From an uncultured Roseicyclus sp. (GTDB lineage Bacteria; Pseudomonadota; Alphaproteobacteria; Rhodobacterales; Rhodobacteraceae): a stretch of DNA of 64,000 bases. Position 1 is the stretch's first letter. Each line of letters begins with the position of its first letter. Under the pieces are notes generated by a model. It ran no database searches. It saw nothing but the letters and a program-made list of their open reading frames with translations, and was not told the origin of the DNA. The translations under genes were made by a program, and so were the position numbers. The DNA is taken from the NCBI GenBank assembly GCA_937139335.1, contig CAKZPN010000066.1, positions 1 through 64,000 of the forward strand, read 5' to 3'. Positions 1-9,872 of the stretch are shown one piece after another.

Positions 1-1
1 C

Positions 2-1258
2 TGCATCCCGTCCAAGGCGTTGCTTCACGCCACCCACCAGCTGCACGAGGCCGAGCACAATTTCGTCAACATGGGCCTGAAGGGCAAATCGCCCTCCGTC
101 GACTGGAAGGTGATGCAGGAATACAAGCAATCCGTGGTCGAACAGAACACGGGCGGCATCGAATTCCTGTTCAAGAAGAACAAGATAGACTGGCTCAAGG
201 GCTGGGGTTCCATCCCCGAGGCAGGCAAGGTCAAGGTGGGCGACGATACCCACGAGGCCAAGAACATCATCATCGCCTCGGGCTCCGAAGCGGCGAACGT
301 CCCCGGCGCCGAGGTGACCATCGACGAGAAGATCGTCGTCACCTCCACCGGCGCCCTTGAACTGCCCAAGATCCCCAAGAAGATGGTCGTCATCGGCGCC
401 GGCGTCATCGGCCTCGAGATGGGAAGCGTCTATGCCCGGCTGGGCACGCAGGTGACGGTCGTCGAATACCTCGACAACATCACCCCCGGCATGGATGGCG
501 AGGTTCAGAAGAACTTCCAGAAAATGCTGAAGAAACAGGGGCTTGAATTCGTCATGGGCAGCGCCGTCACCTCGGTCGAGACGCTCAAGACCAAGGCCAA
601 GGTGAACTACAAGCTGCGCAAGGACGACAGCGAGCACCAGCTCGACGCCGACGTCGTCCTCGTCGCCACCGGCCGCAAACCCTATACCGACGGCCTCGGC
701 CTCGACGCGCTCGGCATCGAGCTCACCAAGACCGGCCAGATCAAGACTGACGAGCACTGGCAGACCAACGTCAAGGGCATCTACGCCATCGGCGACGCCA
801 TCACCGGCCCGATGCTCGCCCACAAGGCCGAGGACGAGGGGATGGCCGCGGCCGACGTGATCGCCGGCAAGCATGGACACGTCAATTACAACGTCATCCC
901 CAGCGTCATCTACACCCACCCCGAGGTCGCCGCCGTCGGTCAGACCGAGGAGCAGTTGAAGGACGAGGGCCGCGCCTACAAGGTCGGCAAGTTCTCCTTC
1001 ATGGGCAACGGGCGGGCCAAGGCCAATTTCGCCGGCGACGGCTTCGTGAAGATCCTCGCGGACAAGGATACCGACCGCATCCTCGGTGCGCATATCATCG
1101 GTCCGATGGCGGGCGACCTGATCCACGAGATCTGCATCGCGATGGAATTCGGCGCCTCCGCGCAGGACCTGGCACTCACCTGCCACGCCCACCCGACCTA
1201 CTCCGAAGCGGTGCGCGAGGCGGCGCTGGCCTGCGGCGATGGCGCGATCCACGCCTGA
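2..1258 (+). CDS. lpdA: Dihydrolipoyl dehydrogenase (E3), 5'-truncated by window edge
   Basis: FAD flavoprotein that reoxidises the dihydrolipoyl group of 2-oxoacid dehydrogenase complexes with NAD+. The reading frame is already open at base 2, and the first visible residues are CIPSKAL, so the window begins inside the redox-active CxxxxC motif; only the second cysteine is seen and about 40 N-terminal residues are missing. Visible are the NAD-binding GAGVIGLE motif, the second FAD motif [20 protein letters not shown], and the C-terminal interface with the catalytic pair in HAHPTYSE. The 418 visible residues fit a 460-470-residue enzyme. The stop overlaps the next gene by 20 nt. Which complex it serves cannot be told, because the upstream genes lie outside. 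Confidence 0.95.
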   Translation, partial: CIPSKALLHATHQLHEAEHNFVNMGLKGKSPSVDWKVMQEYKQSVVEQNTGGIEFLFKKNKIDWLKGWGSIPEAGKVKVGDDTHEAKNIIIASGSEAANVPGAEVTIDEKIVVTSTGALELPKIPKKMVVIGAGVIGLEMGSVYARLGTQVTVVEYLDNITPGMDGEVQKNFQKMLKKQGLEFVMGSAVTSVETLKTKAKVNYKLRKDDSEHQLDADVVLVATGRKPYTDGLGLDALGIELTKTGQIKTDEHWQTNVKGIYAIGDAITGPMLAHKAEDEGMAAADVIAGKHGHVNYNVIPSVIYTHPEVAAVGQTEEQLKDEGRAYKVGKFSFMGNGRAKANFAGDGFVKILADKDTDRILGAHIIGPMAGDLIHEICIAMEFGASAQDLALTCHAHPTYSEAVREAALACGDGAIHA

Positions 1259-1580
1259 GCGCCTGCGCGTCACGGCCGCCTACGCAGCCACATACACCCC
1301 CGCGCTTGGCGTGGCGCGGGGCGAGGCACTGACCTCGCACCACGCCGACCCCGACAACGCCGGCTGGCGCTGGACCACCAACGCCGGTGGCCTGGGCGGC
1401 TGGCTGCCGGAGGGGCTGGTTCAGGACGGATGTGCGACCGAGGATTGCGACAGCACCGAATTGACCGTGGCGGCGGGCGAGTTCGTCACGCTGGTCCGCC
1501 GGCTGAACGGCTGGTCGCTCTGCGAAACCGCCACCGGCACACGCGGCTGGCTGCCGGATAGCCACTTAGCGCCCGCCTGA
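1239..1580 (+). CDS. SH3-like domain protein
   Basis: A 113-residue protein with no signal peptide or membrane segment. Two short beta-rich units each hold the hallmark of bacterial SH3-like folds, a run ending in GWLP (GGWLPEGLV near residue 53 and RGWLPDSHL near 103), preceded by [13 protein letters not shown]. This suggests two copies of an SH3_3-like barrel. The ATG at 1239 lies inside the 3' end of the dihydrolipoyl dehydrogenase gene (20-nt overlap), so the two are probably co-transcribed. Function is unknown; such domains usually bind peptides or proteins. The call rests on the GWLP repeats only. Confidence 0.7.
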   Translation: MARSTPERLRVTAAYAATYTPALGVARGEALTSHHADPDNAGWRWTTNAGGLGGWLPEGLVQDGCATEDCDSTELTVAAGEFVTLVRRLNGWSLCETATGTRGWLPDSHLAPA

Positions 1581-1646
1581 GCCCGTCTTTGCTTCCCAAA
1601 TACTCCGGGGTTTGGGGGGTTGCCCCCCGGTCCGCCGCCACAGCCG

Positions 1647-2300
1647 TCACGTCGTCAGCAGCCGCAGCCCTTTCGTCACATCCGCCCGCACCGCCAGCCG
1701 CAGCCCCGGCTCGTCCCCGGCCTTCAGGGCTGCCACGATCAGGCGGTGGTGTTGCGGCAGCTCGGTGCGGTTCAGCCGCCCATAGAGCGCGCGCATGGTG
1801 GGCCCCAGTTGCAGCCAGACGGTTTCCGCGAGCGCCAGCATCGCGGGCGCCTGGGCGCGCAGGTAGAGGGTGCGGTGAAACTCGAGATTGCGCTTGATGT
1901 AGGAGACCGCGTCGCGGCGCGCGACCGCCTGCGCGATGGTGGCGTTGATCGCCTCCATCCGCTCAATCAGGGCGGGGTGGGCACGCGGCAGGGCGCGGGC
2001 CGCGAGTTCCGGCTCCAGCAGCGCGCGGATCGCCGCCAGTTCCTCGATCCGCTCGTTCGAAAGCTCGGGGGTGGAGGCCCGGCCGGACGCGGACAGGAAC
2101 AGCGCGCCCTCGCTCACCAGCCTGCGCACCGCCTCGCGCGCGGGGGTCATCGACACGCCGAATTCCGCGCCGAGGCCGCGCAGCGTCATCGCCTCGCCCG
2201 GCCCCACCTCACCATGCATGATCCGCGTGCGGAGCGCGCGATAGACCCGGTCATGGGCCACCGCCGCCCCGGTCTCGGTCGGGCGCGGGTTCATCAGCAT
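1647..2300 (-). CDS. GntR-family transcriptional regulator (FCD type)
   Basis: 217 residues. An N-terminal winged helix-turn-helix (about residues 12-75, with YRALRTRIMHGEVGPGE and VSMTPAREAVRRLVSEG) is followed by a helical FCD ligand domain (about 85-210) that keeps metal- or ligand-binding histidines in EFHRTLY and HHRLIVAALKAGD. The reading frame is open further upstream, but that part runs antiparallel to the metallopeptidase gene in another frame. I chose the ATG at 2300, which overlaps the metallopeptidase stop by 7 nt, implying co-transcription. FCD regulators usually respond to small organic acids; no target is evident here. Confidence 0.85.
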   Translation of the reverse strand: MLMNPRPTETGAAVAHDRVYRALRTRIMHGEVGPGEAMTLRGLGAEFGVSMTPAREAVRRLVSEGALFLSASGRASTPELSNERIEELAAIRALLEPELAARALPRAHPALIERMEAINATIAQAVARRDAVSYIKRNLEFHRTLYLRAQAPAMLALAETVWLQLGPTMRALYGRLNRTELPQHHRLIVAALKAGDEPGLRLAVRADVTKGLRLLTT

Positions 2301-3019
2301 GGGACGCTCTCCTGCACGAGGTCGAAGCGCCAGGCCAGCAACTCTGCGCCGTGCCGTTTCAGCCAGTCGCGGTGGTCGCGGTAATCGGGGCGGAGCCGCG
2401 CGCAGACCCGCCAGAAGGCATCGGAGTGATTCATCTCGACCAGATGCGCCACTTCGTGCGCCGCGACGTAATCCAGCACCGCCGGCGGCGCCATGATCAG
2501 CCGCCACGAAAACATCAGATCGCCCTTAGACGAGCAACTGCCCCAGCGGCTTTTGGGGTCGCGCAGCGTCAGCTGGCCATGCGGGCGACCGAGCGCCGAG
2601 GCATGGACCGCCACCGCCCGCGACAGCCGGTCCCGCGCCAGCCCGGACAACAGCGCCTTGATCCGCGGCCCTTCGCGCGGGCCTTGCGGCACGGCGATCA
2701 CGCCCTCGACGAAGCGCGCCGAACGGCCCGTGCCCGCGACCACGGCGCAGGGCTGGCCGCAAACCGGCACCTGCGCGCCAATCCGGGCCTGCGCCGGCAC
2801 CGGGGCGGTCCGCAGGTGGCGGCGCACCCAGGTTTCGCGGTCGCGCAGAAACGCCAGCGCCTCGGCCTCCGACGCCCAGAGCGGCAGCGACAGGCTCACG
2901 CGCCCGTCCGAGCGCGACACCCGCAGGCTGTAGCGCGTCGCCCGGCTGGACCGGCGCAGCGACACTTCGACCGGCGGATCGCCGGGAAGGATATGGGTAG
3001 ACGCGCGGGTTTTAGACAC
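2294..3019 (-). CDS. M48/YgjP-type metallopeptidase (DUF45)
   Basis: 241 residues, soluble, no signal peptide. The zinc-protease motif HEVAHLVEMNHSDAFW (about residue 190) supplies HExxH plus the downstream histidine typical of the YgjP/SprT-like DUF45 family, and the family marker SRWGSCSSKG precedes it at about residue 158. Length agrees with E. coli YgjP-like proteins plus an N-terminal beta domain. The physiological substrate of this family is poorly known. The gene overlaps the downstream GntR gene by 7 nt and diverges from the FYDLN gene, so the 120-nt gap at 3020-3139 should hold both promoters. Confidence 0.88.
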   Translation of the reverse strand: MSKTRASTHILPGDPPVEVSLRRSSRATRYSLRVSRSDGRVSLSLPLWASEAEALAFLRDRETWVRRHLRTAPVPAQARIGAQVPVCGQPCAVVAGTGRSARFVEGVIAVPQGPREGPRIKALLSGLARDRLSRAVAVHASALGRPHGQLTLRDPKSRWGSCSSKGDLMFSWRLIMAPPAVLDYVAAHEVAHLVEMNHSDAFWRVCARLRPDYRDHRDWLKRHGAELLAWRFDLVQESVPC

Positions 3020-3139
3020 CGGTTCGACAGTCCTGAAGAACGTGCCCCATGGCAGACGCGGACGGGGTTTGACACTATCTTCCTACTATGGCAGACGACC
3101 ACATCCTGCGATACCGAAGAGTTTTTTTGAGGGGGTGCC

Positions 3140-3484
3140 ATGCCCAAAGAGGAATGGGGCGTCAAACGCGTTTGCCCCACCACCGGCAAACGGTTCTACG
3201 ACATGAACCGCAGCCCGATCGTCAGCCCGTACACCGGTGAGGTCGTCACGATCGAAACCGGCAAGGCCGGCCGCAGCCTCGTGGCCGACAAGGCCGACAA
3301 GAAGGCCGCGAAACCCGCGGTGACCGAGGACGAGGAAGATCTGGTCCTCGACGACGACATCGAGATCGATGACGACGATGCCGATGTCGATCTGGACGAA
3401 GACGATGTGCTGGACGACGATGACGACGGCGATACCGTCGCGCTCGACGACCTGACCGACGTCGCCGGCAACGACGACGACTGA
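3140..3484 (+). CDS. FYDLN acid domain protein (TIGR02300 family)
   Basis: 114 residues in two halves. The first 50 are basic and conserved and contain the family signature CPTTGKRFYDMN, where the namesake FYDLN appears as FYDMN. From about residue 65 to the end the chain is almost entirely Asp and Glu (for example DDDIEIDDDDADVDLDEDD). Proteins of this kind occur widely in Alphaproteobacteria and have no settled function; the acidic tail could mimic nucleic acid or bind basic proteins or metal, which is only inference. The ATG follows a GAGGGGGTGCC ribosome site. A hairpin at 3504-3537 follows the stop. Confidence 0.88.
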   Translation: MPKEEWGVKRVCPTTGKRFYDMNRSPIVSPYTGEVVTIETGKAGRSLVADKADKKAAKPAVTEDEEDLVLDDDIEIDDDDADVDLDEDDVLDDDDDGDTVALDDLTDVAGNDDD

Positions 3485-3503
3485 CGGCCACCGGGGGCGG
3501 GTT

Positions 3504-3537
3504 GCGCAAGGAAGAACCGCGGTTTTTTCCCTTGCGC
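3504..3537 (+). terminator. Putative terminator after the FYDLN gene
   Basis: GCGCAAGG at 3504-3511 pairs with CCTTGCGC at 3530-3537, and the inner AACC/GGTT pair continues the stem with small bulges. A six-T run lies inside the 3' arm rather than after it. Placed 20 nt after the FYDLN stop and 60 nt before tRNA-Ala. The form is not a textbook intrinsic terminator, hence the moderate confidence. Confidence 0.45.
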
Positions 3538-3597
3538 GCATCCCCGCCCTCGCATAAACCGCCGACCACTCGAGGGGGCGTCACCGCCCCCCGAAAC

Positions 3598-3673
<76 letters not shown>

Positions 3674-3895
3674 GTTTCCTCGCCGTGTCGCAGGAAACGC
3701 CCTTTTCCCACACCCCGAATCCTGCAAATCATGGCCCGGTTTCCTGTAGGCTGACCGCTGTGCGCCGCCCGAGACGACCGCTCGCCGCGGCGTCGAGCGC
3801 GTCAACTGGTCTCGCCTGCGCCGGCCCCAGCGCGCTGGACGTTCAGCGCGTTGTGTACTATCGCATACCAAACTTCCGAGGCGACGGGGATCCCC

Positions 3896-6103
3896 ATGAC
3901 CGACCAGATCACGCAAGACATCATCTACACCAAGGTGGACGAAGCGCCCGAGCTTGCCTCGGCCTCCCTGCTGCCGATCATCCGCAGCTATGCCGCCGCC
4001 GCCGGCGTCAGCGTGGGCACGCGCGACATCTCGCTGGCGGGCCGCATCCTGGCCGCCTTCCCCGAGCAGCTGAGCGACGATCAGCGCATTTCCGACGACC
4101 TCGCGCTGCTGGGGGAATGGGTGAAGACGCCCGAGGCGAATGTGATCAAGCTGCCGAACATCTCGGCGTCCGGCCCTCAGCTCGCCTCGGCGATCCGGGA
4201 GTTGCAGGCAAAGGGCTACGCCGTGCCCGACTACCCTGATGCCCCCACGACCGACGCCGAGAAAGAGGCCCGCGCGCGCTACGACGCGATCAAGGGCTCG
4301 GCGGTGAACCCGGTCCTGCGCGAAGGCAATTCCGACCGCCGCGCAGCCAAGCCGGTGAAGGCCTTCGCCCAGGCCAACCCGCACCGGATGGGCGACTGGA
4401 CGCCGGACAGCAAGACCCGCGTCGCCGCCATGCCCTCGGGCGATTTCCGCGGCAACGAGGCCTCGAAGACGCTGGCCGGTGCGGCCACGGCGAAGATCGT
4501 GCTGACTGGCGCGGATGGAACCGAGCACGTGCTGAAGGAGGCCGTCAGCTACCCCGCGGGCACCGTGGTCGACGCGACCTTCATGAGCGCGGCGGCCCTC
4601 GACGCCTTCCTCGCCGAGGAGATCGAGAGAACCAGGGCCGAGGGCACGCTCTTCTCGCTGCACCTGAAGGCGACCATGATGAAGGTGTCGGACCCGATCA
4701 TCTTCGGCCACACCGTGCGCATTTACCTCGCGCCGGTGTTCGAGCAGTTCGGCGACGAGATGAAGGCGCTGGGCGTGAACCCCAACTCCGGCCTCGGCGA
4801 CCTTCTGGCGCGGGTCAAGGGCAACGCCCAGATAATGACCGCGATCAAGCAATGCCTCGACGCGCGGCCGCCGCTCTACATGGTCGACAGCGACAAGGGC
4901 ATCACCAACCTGCACGTGCCCTCCGACGTGATCGTCGACGCCTCGATGCCGGCGTTGATCCGCGCGGGTGGCAAGGGCTGGGGGCCGGACGGCAAGGAAC
5001 ACGACGCCGTCTGCGTCATCCCCGACCGCTCCTATGCGCCCGTCTATGACGAGACGATCCGCTTCTTCAAGGAGAACGGCAAGCTCGACCCGGCCACCGC
5101 TGGAACGGTCCAGAACCTGGGCCTGATGGCGCAGAAGGCCGAGGAATACGGCAGCCACCCCACCACCTTCGAGATCCCGGTGGACGGCGTGGTGCGCATG
5201 GTGCTCGAAGACGGCACGGTGCTGCACGAGCATTCGGTGCAGGCCGGCGACATCTGGCGCTCGGCCAGCGCGCGGAAAGCGCCGATCGAGGATTGGGTGA
5301 ACCTCGCCATCGAGAGGCAGGCGCTGACCGGCTACCGGTCGATCTTCTGGCTCGACGAGACCCGCGCCCATGATGCGGAGCTGATCGCCATGGTGAAGCC
5401 GATCCTCGAAGCGAAGGGCGTCGCGGACAAGTTCGAGATCATGGCCCCGCGCGAGGCGACCCGCGCCAGCCTCGAGACGATCACCAAGGGCGAGAACACC
5501 ATCGCCGTCACCGGCAACGTGCTGCGCGACTACCTGACCGACCTGTTCCCGATCCTGGAACTGGCGACCTCGGCCAAGATGCTGTCGATTGTGAAGCTGA
5601 TGCAGGGCGGCGGGTTGTTCGAGACCGGCGCGGGCGGCTCCGCCCCCAAGCACGTGCAGCAGTTGCAGTCGGAAAACCACCTGCGCTGGGACAGCTTGGG
5701 CGAGTTCTGCGCGCTGGGGGAAAGCTTCAAGTTCCTCGGCCAGAGCACGGGCAACGCCAAGGCCCGGATCCTCGGCGACGCGGTCGAGGCCGCGACGCAA
5801 GGCGTGCTCGATCATGGCCGCAGCCCCGGCCGCAAGGCCGGTGAGCCCGACAACCGCGACAGCCACTACTGGTTCGCCCGCTATTGGGCCGAGGCGCTGG
5901 CGGCGCAGGGCGAGGACGCGGAGCTTGCCGCGCATTTCGCCCCTATCGCCAAGGCGCTGGCCGAGAAGGAAGCGGCGATCCTGGAGGAGCTTCACGCCGG
6001 GCGCGGCAAGCCCGTCGAGATGGGCGGCTACTTCCTGGCCGACGCTGCCACGACCGCCGCGATCATGCGCCCCTCGGCCACGCTGAACGCGATCATCGGC
6101 TGA
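3896..6103 (+). CDS. icd: Isocitrate dehydrogenase (NADP+), monomeric type
   Basis: 735 residues, matching the roughly 740-residue monomeric IDH family and unrelated in length to the 400-residue dimeric enzyme. It converts isocitrate to 2-oxoglutarate in the TCA cycle and makes NADPH. Family stretches are plain, including [42 protein letters not shown] and the C-terminal [17 protein letters not shown]. The frame is open 15 codons further upstream, but the ATG at 3896 begins the conserved start and is preceded by a purine-rich stretch. A 222-nt gap separates it from tRNA-Ala, so it has its own promoter. It ends 23 nt before a strong hairpin terminator. Confidence 0.97.
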   Translation: MTDQITQDIIYTKVDEAPELASASLLPIIRSYAAAAGVSVGTRDISLAGRILAAFPEQLSDDQRISDDLALLGEWVKTPEANVIKLPNISASGPQLASAIRELQAKGYAVPDYPDAPTTDAEKEARARYDAIKGSAVNPVLREGNSDRRAAKPVKAFAQANPHRMGDWTPDSKTRVAAMPSGDFRGNEASKTLAGAATAKIVLTGADGTEHVLKEAVSYPAGTVVDATFMSAAALDAFLAEEIERTRAEGTLFSLHLKATMMKVSDPIIFGHTVRIYLAPVFEQFGDEMKALGVNPNSGLGDLLARVKGNAQIMTAIKQCLDARPPLYMVDSDKGITNLHVPSDVIVDASMPALIRAGGKGWGPDGKEHDAVCVIPDRSYAPVYDETIRFFKENGKLDPATAGTVQNLGLMAQKAEEYGSHPTTFEIPVDGVVRMVLEDGTVLHEHSVQAGDIWRSASARKAPIEDWVNLAIERQALTGYRSIFWLDETRAHDAELIAMVKPILEAKGVADKFEIMAPREATRASLETITKGENTIAVTGNVLRDYLTDLFPILELATSAKMLSIVKLMQGGGLFETGAGGSAPKHVQQLQSENHLRWDSLGEFCALGESFKFLGQSTGNAKARILGDAVEAATQGVLDHGRSPGRKAGEPDNRDSHYWFARYWAEALAAQGEDAELAAHFAPIAKALAEKEAAILEELHAGRGKPVEMGGYFLADAATTAAIMRPSATLNAIIG

Positions 6104-6126
6104 TCCGTCGGCGCCATCGAACGACA

Positions 6127-6158
6127 AAAGCCCCGGCTTCGGCCGGGGCTTTCCTTTT
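6127..6158. terminator. Intrinsic terminator between icd and uxaA
   Basis: A perfect 11-bp stem, AAAGCCCCGGC (6127-6137) with GCCGGGGCTTT (6142-6152), closed by a TTCG tetraloop, then CCTTTT. Because the stem ends in AAA on one side and TTT on the other it can work in both directions, which suits its place between the convergent icd and uronate operon. Confidence 0.9.
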
Positions 6159-6199
6159 GGGGGGTCTCGCGGGCGCCGCCGGACTGCGTCCCCCGCCGG

Positions 6200-7681
6200 C
6201 TACATGACCGCACCGATCTGCCAGGGAAGGATTTCATGGTCGCCCAGGCCCAGCGCCTCGCTTTTCGTGGCGCGGCCCGAGGCGACGGAGAGGATCTCGG
6301 CCAGGATCTCGGCGCCCTTTGCCTCGACGCTGACGCCCGCGCTGACGATGTCGCCGCAGTTGAGGTCCATGTCGTCCTGCATCGCGGTGAAAAGGCGGTC
6401 GTTGGTCGCCAGCTTGATCGTCGGCGCTGGTTTCGAGCCGAAGGCCGAGCCGCGCCCGGTGGTGAAGACCACGATTTGCGCGCCGCCGGCCACCTGCCCG
6501 GTGACGGACACAGGGTCGAAGCCGGGCGTGTCCATGAAGATCAGGCCGCGCCCGGCGATCGTCTCGCCATAGGCCAGCACGTCGCTGAGCGGGCCGGAGC
6601 CGCCCTTCGCCGCCGCGCCGAGCGATTTCTCGAGGATCGTGGTGAGGCCGCCGGCCTTGTTCCCGGGGCTGGGGTTGTTGTCCATCGAGCCGCCGTGCTG
6701 CGCGGTGTAGTCCTCCCACCAGCGGATGCGCTCCAACAGTTTCGCTGCCACCGCCTCGCTCGTCGCGCGGCGGATCAGGAGCTGCTCGGCACCGTAGATC
6801 TCGGGCGTTTCGGACAGGATCACCGCGCCGCCCTGCGCGACAAGAGCGTCGGCGGCGACGCCCAGCGCCGGGTTCGCGGTGATGCCGGAATATCCATCCG
6901 AGCCGCCGCATTGGAGCGCCACGGTCAGCGCCGAGGCCGGGCACGCGCTGCGCTTTGCCGCGTTCACCTCGGGCAGCAGCGCCTCGACCCGCGCGCGGAT
7001 CGCCGCGATGGTGGCGCGGGTGCCGCCGCTGTCCTGGATCGTGAGGCCCACGAAGCGTTCCTGCCCCGAGCCTTGGAACATCGCCTTCATCCGCGCGACC
7101 TGCATCACCTCGCAGCCGAGCCCGACAAAGACCGCCGCGCCGACATTGGGGTGGGTGGCGTAGCCCCAGAGTACGCGCTGCAGGTTCTCCCAGCCCGGCC
7201 CCTCGGAGGCCATGCCGCAGCCGGTGCCATGGGCGAGTGCGAAGACTCCGTCGACGTTCGGGTATGCGGCTAGGATGCCGCTGGTGCGGATCTCCTCGGC
7301 GGCCTGGCGGATCACGGTGGCCGAGCAGTTCACGGTGGCGCAGAGCGCGATGTAGTTGCGCGTGCCGATGCGGCCATCGGTGCGGCGATAGCCCATGAAC
7401 TCGGCCGGGGGTTGCGGGGCGACGGCCGCCTGCGCTGCGGCCAGATCCACGCCGGCCTCGTAGCTGCGGTCATGTTCCCCGACTGCGCAGTTGTGGCTGT
7501 GGACATGCTCCCCCGCCGCGATGGGCTGGGTCGCGTAGCCGATGATCTGCCCGAACTTGCGGATCGGCGCGCCGGTCTCAATCTTGTGCCGCGCCAGCTT
7601 GTGCCCGGCGGCGATGCCCTCGCGCTTCTCGGTCAGGATCGCAACGTCGTCCGACGGGTGCAGGACGATGGGCTCAGACAT
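6200..7681 (-). CDS. uxaA: Altronate dehydratase (UxaA family)
   Basis: 493 residues. Dehydrates D-altronate to 2-keto-3-deoxygluconate in the galacturonate branch. The N-terminal SAF domain (about residues 1-95, with GHKLARHKI and HVHSHNC) is fused to the large UxaA domain (about 105-490), which shows TDGRIGTRNYIA, AHGTGCG and ALQCGGSDGYSGITANPALG, with conserved cysteines likely to bind iron. The ATG at 7681 has a GGAG ribosome site. It lies 18 nt after the reductase gene and is the last gene of the minus-strand uronate operon, ending at the shared terminator. Galactarate dehydratase is the main alternative in this family, but the neighbours argue for altronate. Confidence 0.9.
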   Translation of the reverse strand: MSEPIVLHPSDDVAILTEKREGIAAGHKLARHKIETGAPIRKFGQIIGYATQPIAAGEHVHSHNCAVGEHDRSYEAGVDLAAAQAAVAPQPPAEFMGYRRTDGRIGTRNYIALCATVNCSATVIRQAAEEIRTSGILAAYPNVDGVFALAHGTGCGMASEGPGWENLQRVLWGYATHPNVGAAVFVGLGCEVMQVARMKAMFQGSGQERFVGLTIQDSGGTRATIAAIRARVEALLPEVNAAKRSACPASALTVALQCGGSDGYSGITANPALGVAADALVAQGGAVILSETPEIYGAEQLLIRRATSEAVAAKLLERIRWWEDYTAQHGGSMDNNPSPGNKAGGLTTILEKSLGAAAKGGSGPLSDVLAYGETIAGRGLIFMDTPGFDPVSVTGQVAGGAQIVVFTTGRGSAFGSKPAPTIKLATNDRLFTAMQDDMDLNCGDIVSAGVSVEAKGAEILAEILSVASGRATKSEALGLGDHEILPWQIGAVM

Positions 7682-7699
7682 GGCGATCGCTCCGCCGGG

Positions 7700-9151
7700 T
7701 CATGCCGTCAGCGCCTCGACCATGGCGCGCGCGCCGTGCCGGGACAGGCCGTCATAGGCCTCCGTCACTGCGGTGCAGAAGCCCGCGTCGGCGGTGAGGT
7801 CGGGGGGGAAAACGTCTTCGATGGCGAGCAGCGCCGCCACCTTGCCCGCCGCGTCATCGGCCCGGTCGGAAGCTACCTTCAGCCGCGCCGCCAGCGGGTC
7901 GCGGACGTCGATGCGATTGCCCGCCTCATCGACCCCGCCCACGTAGCGCATCCAGCCCGCCACGGCGAGCGCAAGGCCCGGCACCGGGCGGCCCGCCGCG
8001 AGGTTGTCGCGGACCGTGCCGAGCAGGCGTTGGGGCAGCTTCTGGCTGCCGTCCATCGCGATCTGCCAGGTCCGGTGGCGGATCGCAGGGTTGCGGTAGC
8101 GCTCGAGCAGCGCGTCGCAATAGGCCGCCAGGTCCTCGCCCTCGGGCTGGGGGACCGTCGGCACGATCTCGTGGGTCCAGAGATGCCGGCAGAGTGCGGC
8201 GAAGGGCGCATCGGTAACCGCGTCGGCGATTGTCTCGTGCCCCGCGAGATAGCCGAGATAGGCAAGCGCCGAGTGGGTGCCGTTGAGGCAGCGCAGTTTC
8301 ATCGTCTCGAAGGCGGCGACACTTTGCACCAGCTGCGCGCCGGCAAGCTCCCAGCGGGGTCGCGCGCCGTCGGTGAACTCGTCCTCGATCACCCACTGAC
8401 GGAATGGCTCGTGCATCACGCACCCCTCGTCGCGGTAGCCCTGCGCTTCGGCAAGGCGGTCGATGTCGTCTTGCGTGGGGGCGGGCGTGATCCGGTCGAC
8501 CATCGTGGCCGGAAAACGGACGTTCGCGACGATCCAGTCGGCAAGCGCCGGGTCGCGGGCGCGGGCGAAATCGGCCACCACGCGCGCGACCAGGTGGCCG
8601 TTGTCGGGCAGGTTGTCGCAACTGAGCACCGTGAAGGGCGCGCTGCCGGCGACGCGCCGCCGGTCCAGCGCCTCGACGAGAAAGCCGATGGCGGTCGAGG
8701 GCGCGGAGGGGTTGGCCAGATCGGCGGCAATGCCCGGATGATCGAGACGCAGCCGCCCGGTCGACGGCTCGTGGCAATAGCCCTTTTCGGTGATGGTCAG
8801 CGACACGACGCGAACTTCAGGCGCGGCCATCGCCGCCAGCACCGCCTCAGGGTCGTCGGGCGCGACCAGCACGCGGGCGATGGAGCCGATGACGCGGTAT
8901 TCCGGCCCCTCGGGCGCCAGCGTGACCGACGTGTAGACGCCGCCCTGCGGCGCGAGCTGGTCGCGGGCGGTGGGGCTTTGCAGCGAGACCGCGCAGATAC
9001 CCCAGTCGCCGCCGGCAGCCGCCATCGCCTCGTCGGTATAGATCGCCTGGAAGGCGCGGAAGAACGCGCCCGGTCCAAGGTGCACGATCCCGACCTCGGG
9101 CGCCTCGCCGCGCCGGGTCAGGCGGGGGTCATCGGGCAAGCCAGCCTCCAT
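7700..9151 (-). CDS. uxuB: UxuB-like hexuronate reductase (mannitol dehydrogenase family)
   Basis: 483 residues, NAD(P)-dependent polyol dehydrogenase family. It opens with the Rossmann motif VGIVHLGPGAFFRAFQA and has the catalytic region with SCDNLPDNG, FPATMVDRITP, and KLRCLNGTHSALAYLG. The family reduces fructuronate to mannonate (UxuB) or, in related members, tagaturonate to altronate. Here the operon encodes altronate dehydratase and no mannonate dehydratase, so I infer it acts at least on tagaturonate. The ATG at 9151 overlaps the end of kduD by 23 nt; the ribosome site is weak and depends on coupling. A second, more distant paralogue of this family is the mannitol dehydrogenase at 39929-41407. 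Confidence 0.87.
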   Translation of the reverse strand: MEAGLPDDPRLTRRGEAPEVGIVHLGPGAFFRAFQAIYTDEAMAAAGGDWGICAVSLQSPTARDQLAPQGGVYTSVTLAPEGPEYRVIGSIARVLVAPDDPEAVLAAMAAPEVRVVSLTITEKGYCHEPSTGRLRLDHPGIAADLANPSAPSTAIGFLVEALDRRRVAGSAPFTVLSCDNLPDNGHLVARVVADFARARDPALADWIVANVRFPATMVDRITPAPTQDDIDRLAEAQGYRDEGCVMHEPFRQWVIEDEFTDGARPRWELAGAQLVQSVAAFETMKLRCLNGTHSALAYLGYLAGHETIADAVTDAPFAALCRHLWTHEIVPTVPQPEGEDLAAYCDALLERYRNPAIRHRTWQIAMDGSQKLPQRLLGTVRDNLAAGRPVPGLALAVAGWMRYVGGVDEAGNRIDVRDPLAARLKVASDRADDAAGKVAALLAIEDVFPPDLTADAGFCTAVTEAYDGLSRHGARAMVEALTA

Positions 9152-9872
9152 CGACGTTGATCACCGTCCCCGTGACATAACGCGCGGCGGGGGAGCAGAG
9201 GAAGGCCGCGGTGCCGCCGATATCCTCGGGTGCGCCCCAGCGACCCATCGGGATGCGCTCGAGGATGGCGCGGCTGCGCGTCTCGTCGGCCTGCAGGGCG
9301 GCGGTGTTGTTGGTCGCGATGTAGCCCGGCGCGATGGCGTTCACGGTGATGCCCTGCTGCGCCCATTCGTTGGCGAGGATCTTGGTCACGCCCGCCACCC
9401 CGTGCTTCGACGCGGTGTAGGATGGCACCCGGATGCCGCCCTGGAAGGACAGGAGCGAGGCGATGTTCACGATGGCCGCCGGGGTCGTGCCCTCGGCCAG
9501 TCCGGCGCGCGCGAAGGCCTGGCAGGTGAAGAACACGGCCTTCAGGTTCACGTCCATCACAGCGTCCCAGTCGGCCTCGGTGAAATCGAGGCTGTCGTCG
9601 CGCCGGATGATGCCCGCGTTGTTCACGAGGATGGAATAACCCTTCCCGGCGAACACCTCCTGCGCGGCCATGGGATCGGCGAAGTCGAGCTCCAGCGTCT
9701 CGGCCTGCCCGCCCGCGCCGTGGATCGCCGCAACGGTCTCGTCTGCCGCGCTGCGGCCGGCGCAGGTGACGCGCGCGCCCTGCCCCGCCAGCGCCACGGC
9801 GATGGCCTGTCCGATGCCGGTGTTGGCGCCGGTCACCAGCGCGCGGCGGCCTTCGAGGGAAAACAGGCTCAC
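9129..9872 (-). CDS. kduD: 2-deoxy-D-gluconate 3-dehydrogenase / DKII reductase (SDR)
   Basis: 247 residues, classical short-chain dehydrogenase. The NAD motif is GANTGIGQ, the catalytic triad region is NIASLLSF...YTASKHG, and the tail ends GTVINVDGGWLAR. KduD reduces 2,5-diketo-3-deoxygluconate to 2-keto-3-deoxygluconate. The open frame extends 22 codons upstream but overlaps kduI; the GTG at 9872 gives a GTGA overlap with the kduI stop and fits the KduD N-terminus (VSLFSLEGRRALVTG). Together with KduI and KdgF it handles unsaturated uronates from pectin-like polymers. Confidence 0.93.
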   Translation of the reverse strand: MSLFSLEGRRALVTGANTGIGQAIAVALAGQGARVTCAGRSAADETVAAIHGAGGQAETLELDFADPMAAQEVFAGKGYSILVNNAGIIRRDDSLDFTEADWDAVMDVNLKAVFFTCQAFARAGLAEGTTPAAIVNIASLLSFQGGIRVPSYTASKHGVAGVTKILANEWAQQGITVNAIAPGYIATNNTAALQADETRSRAILERIPMGRWGAPEDIGGTAAFLCSPAARYVTGTVINVDGGWLAR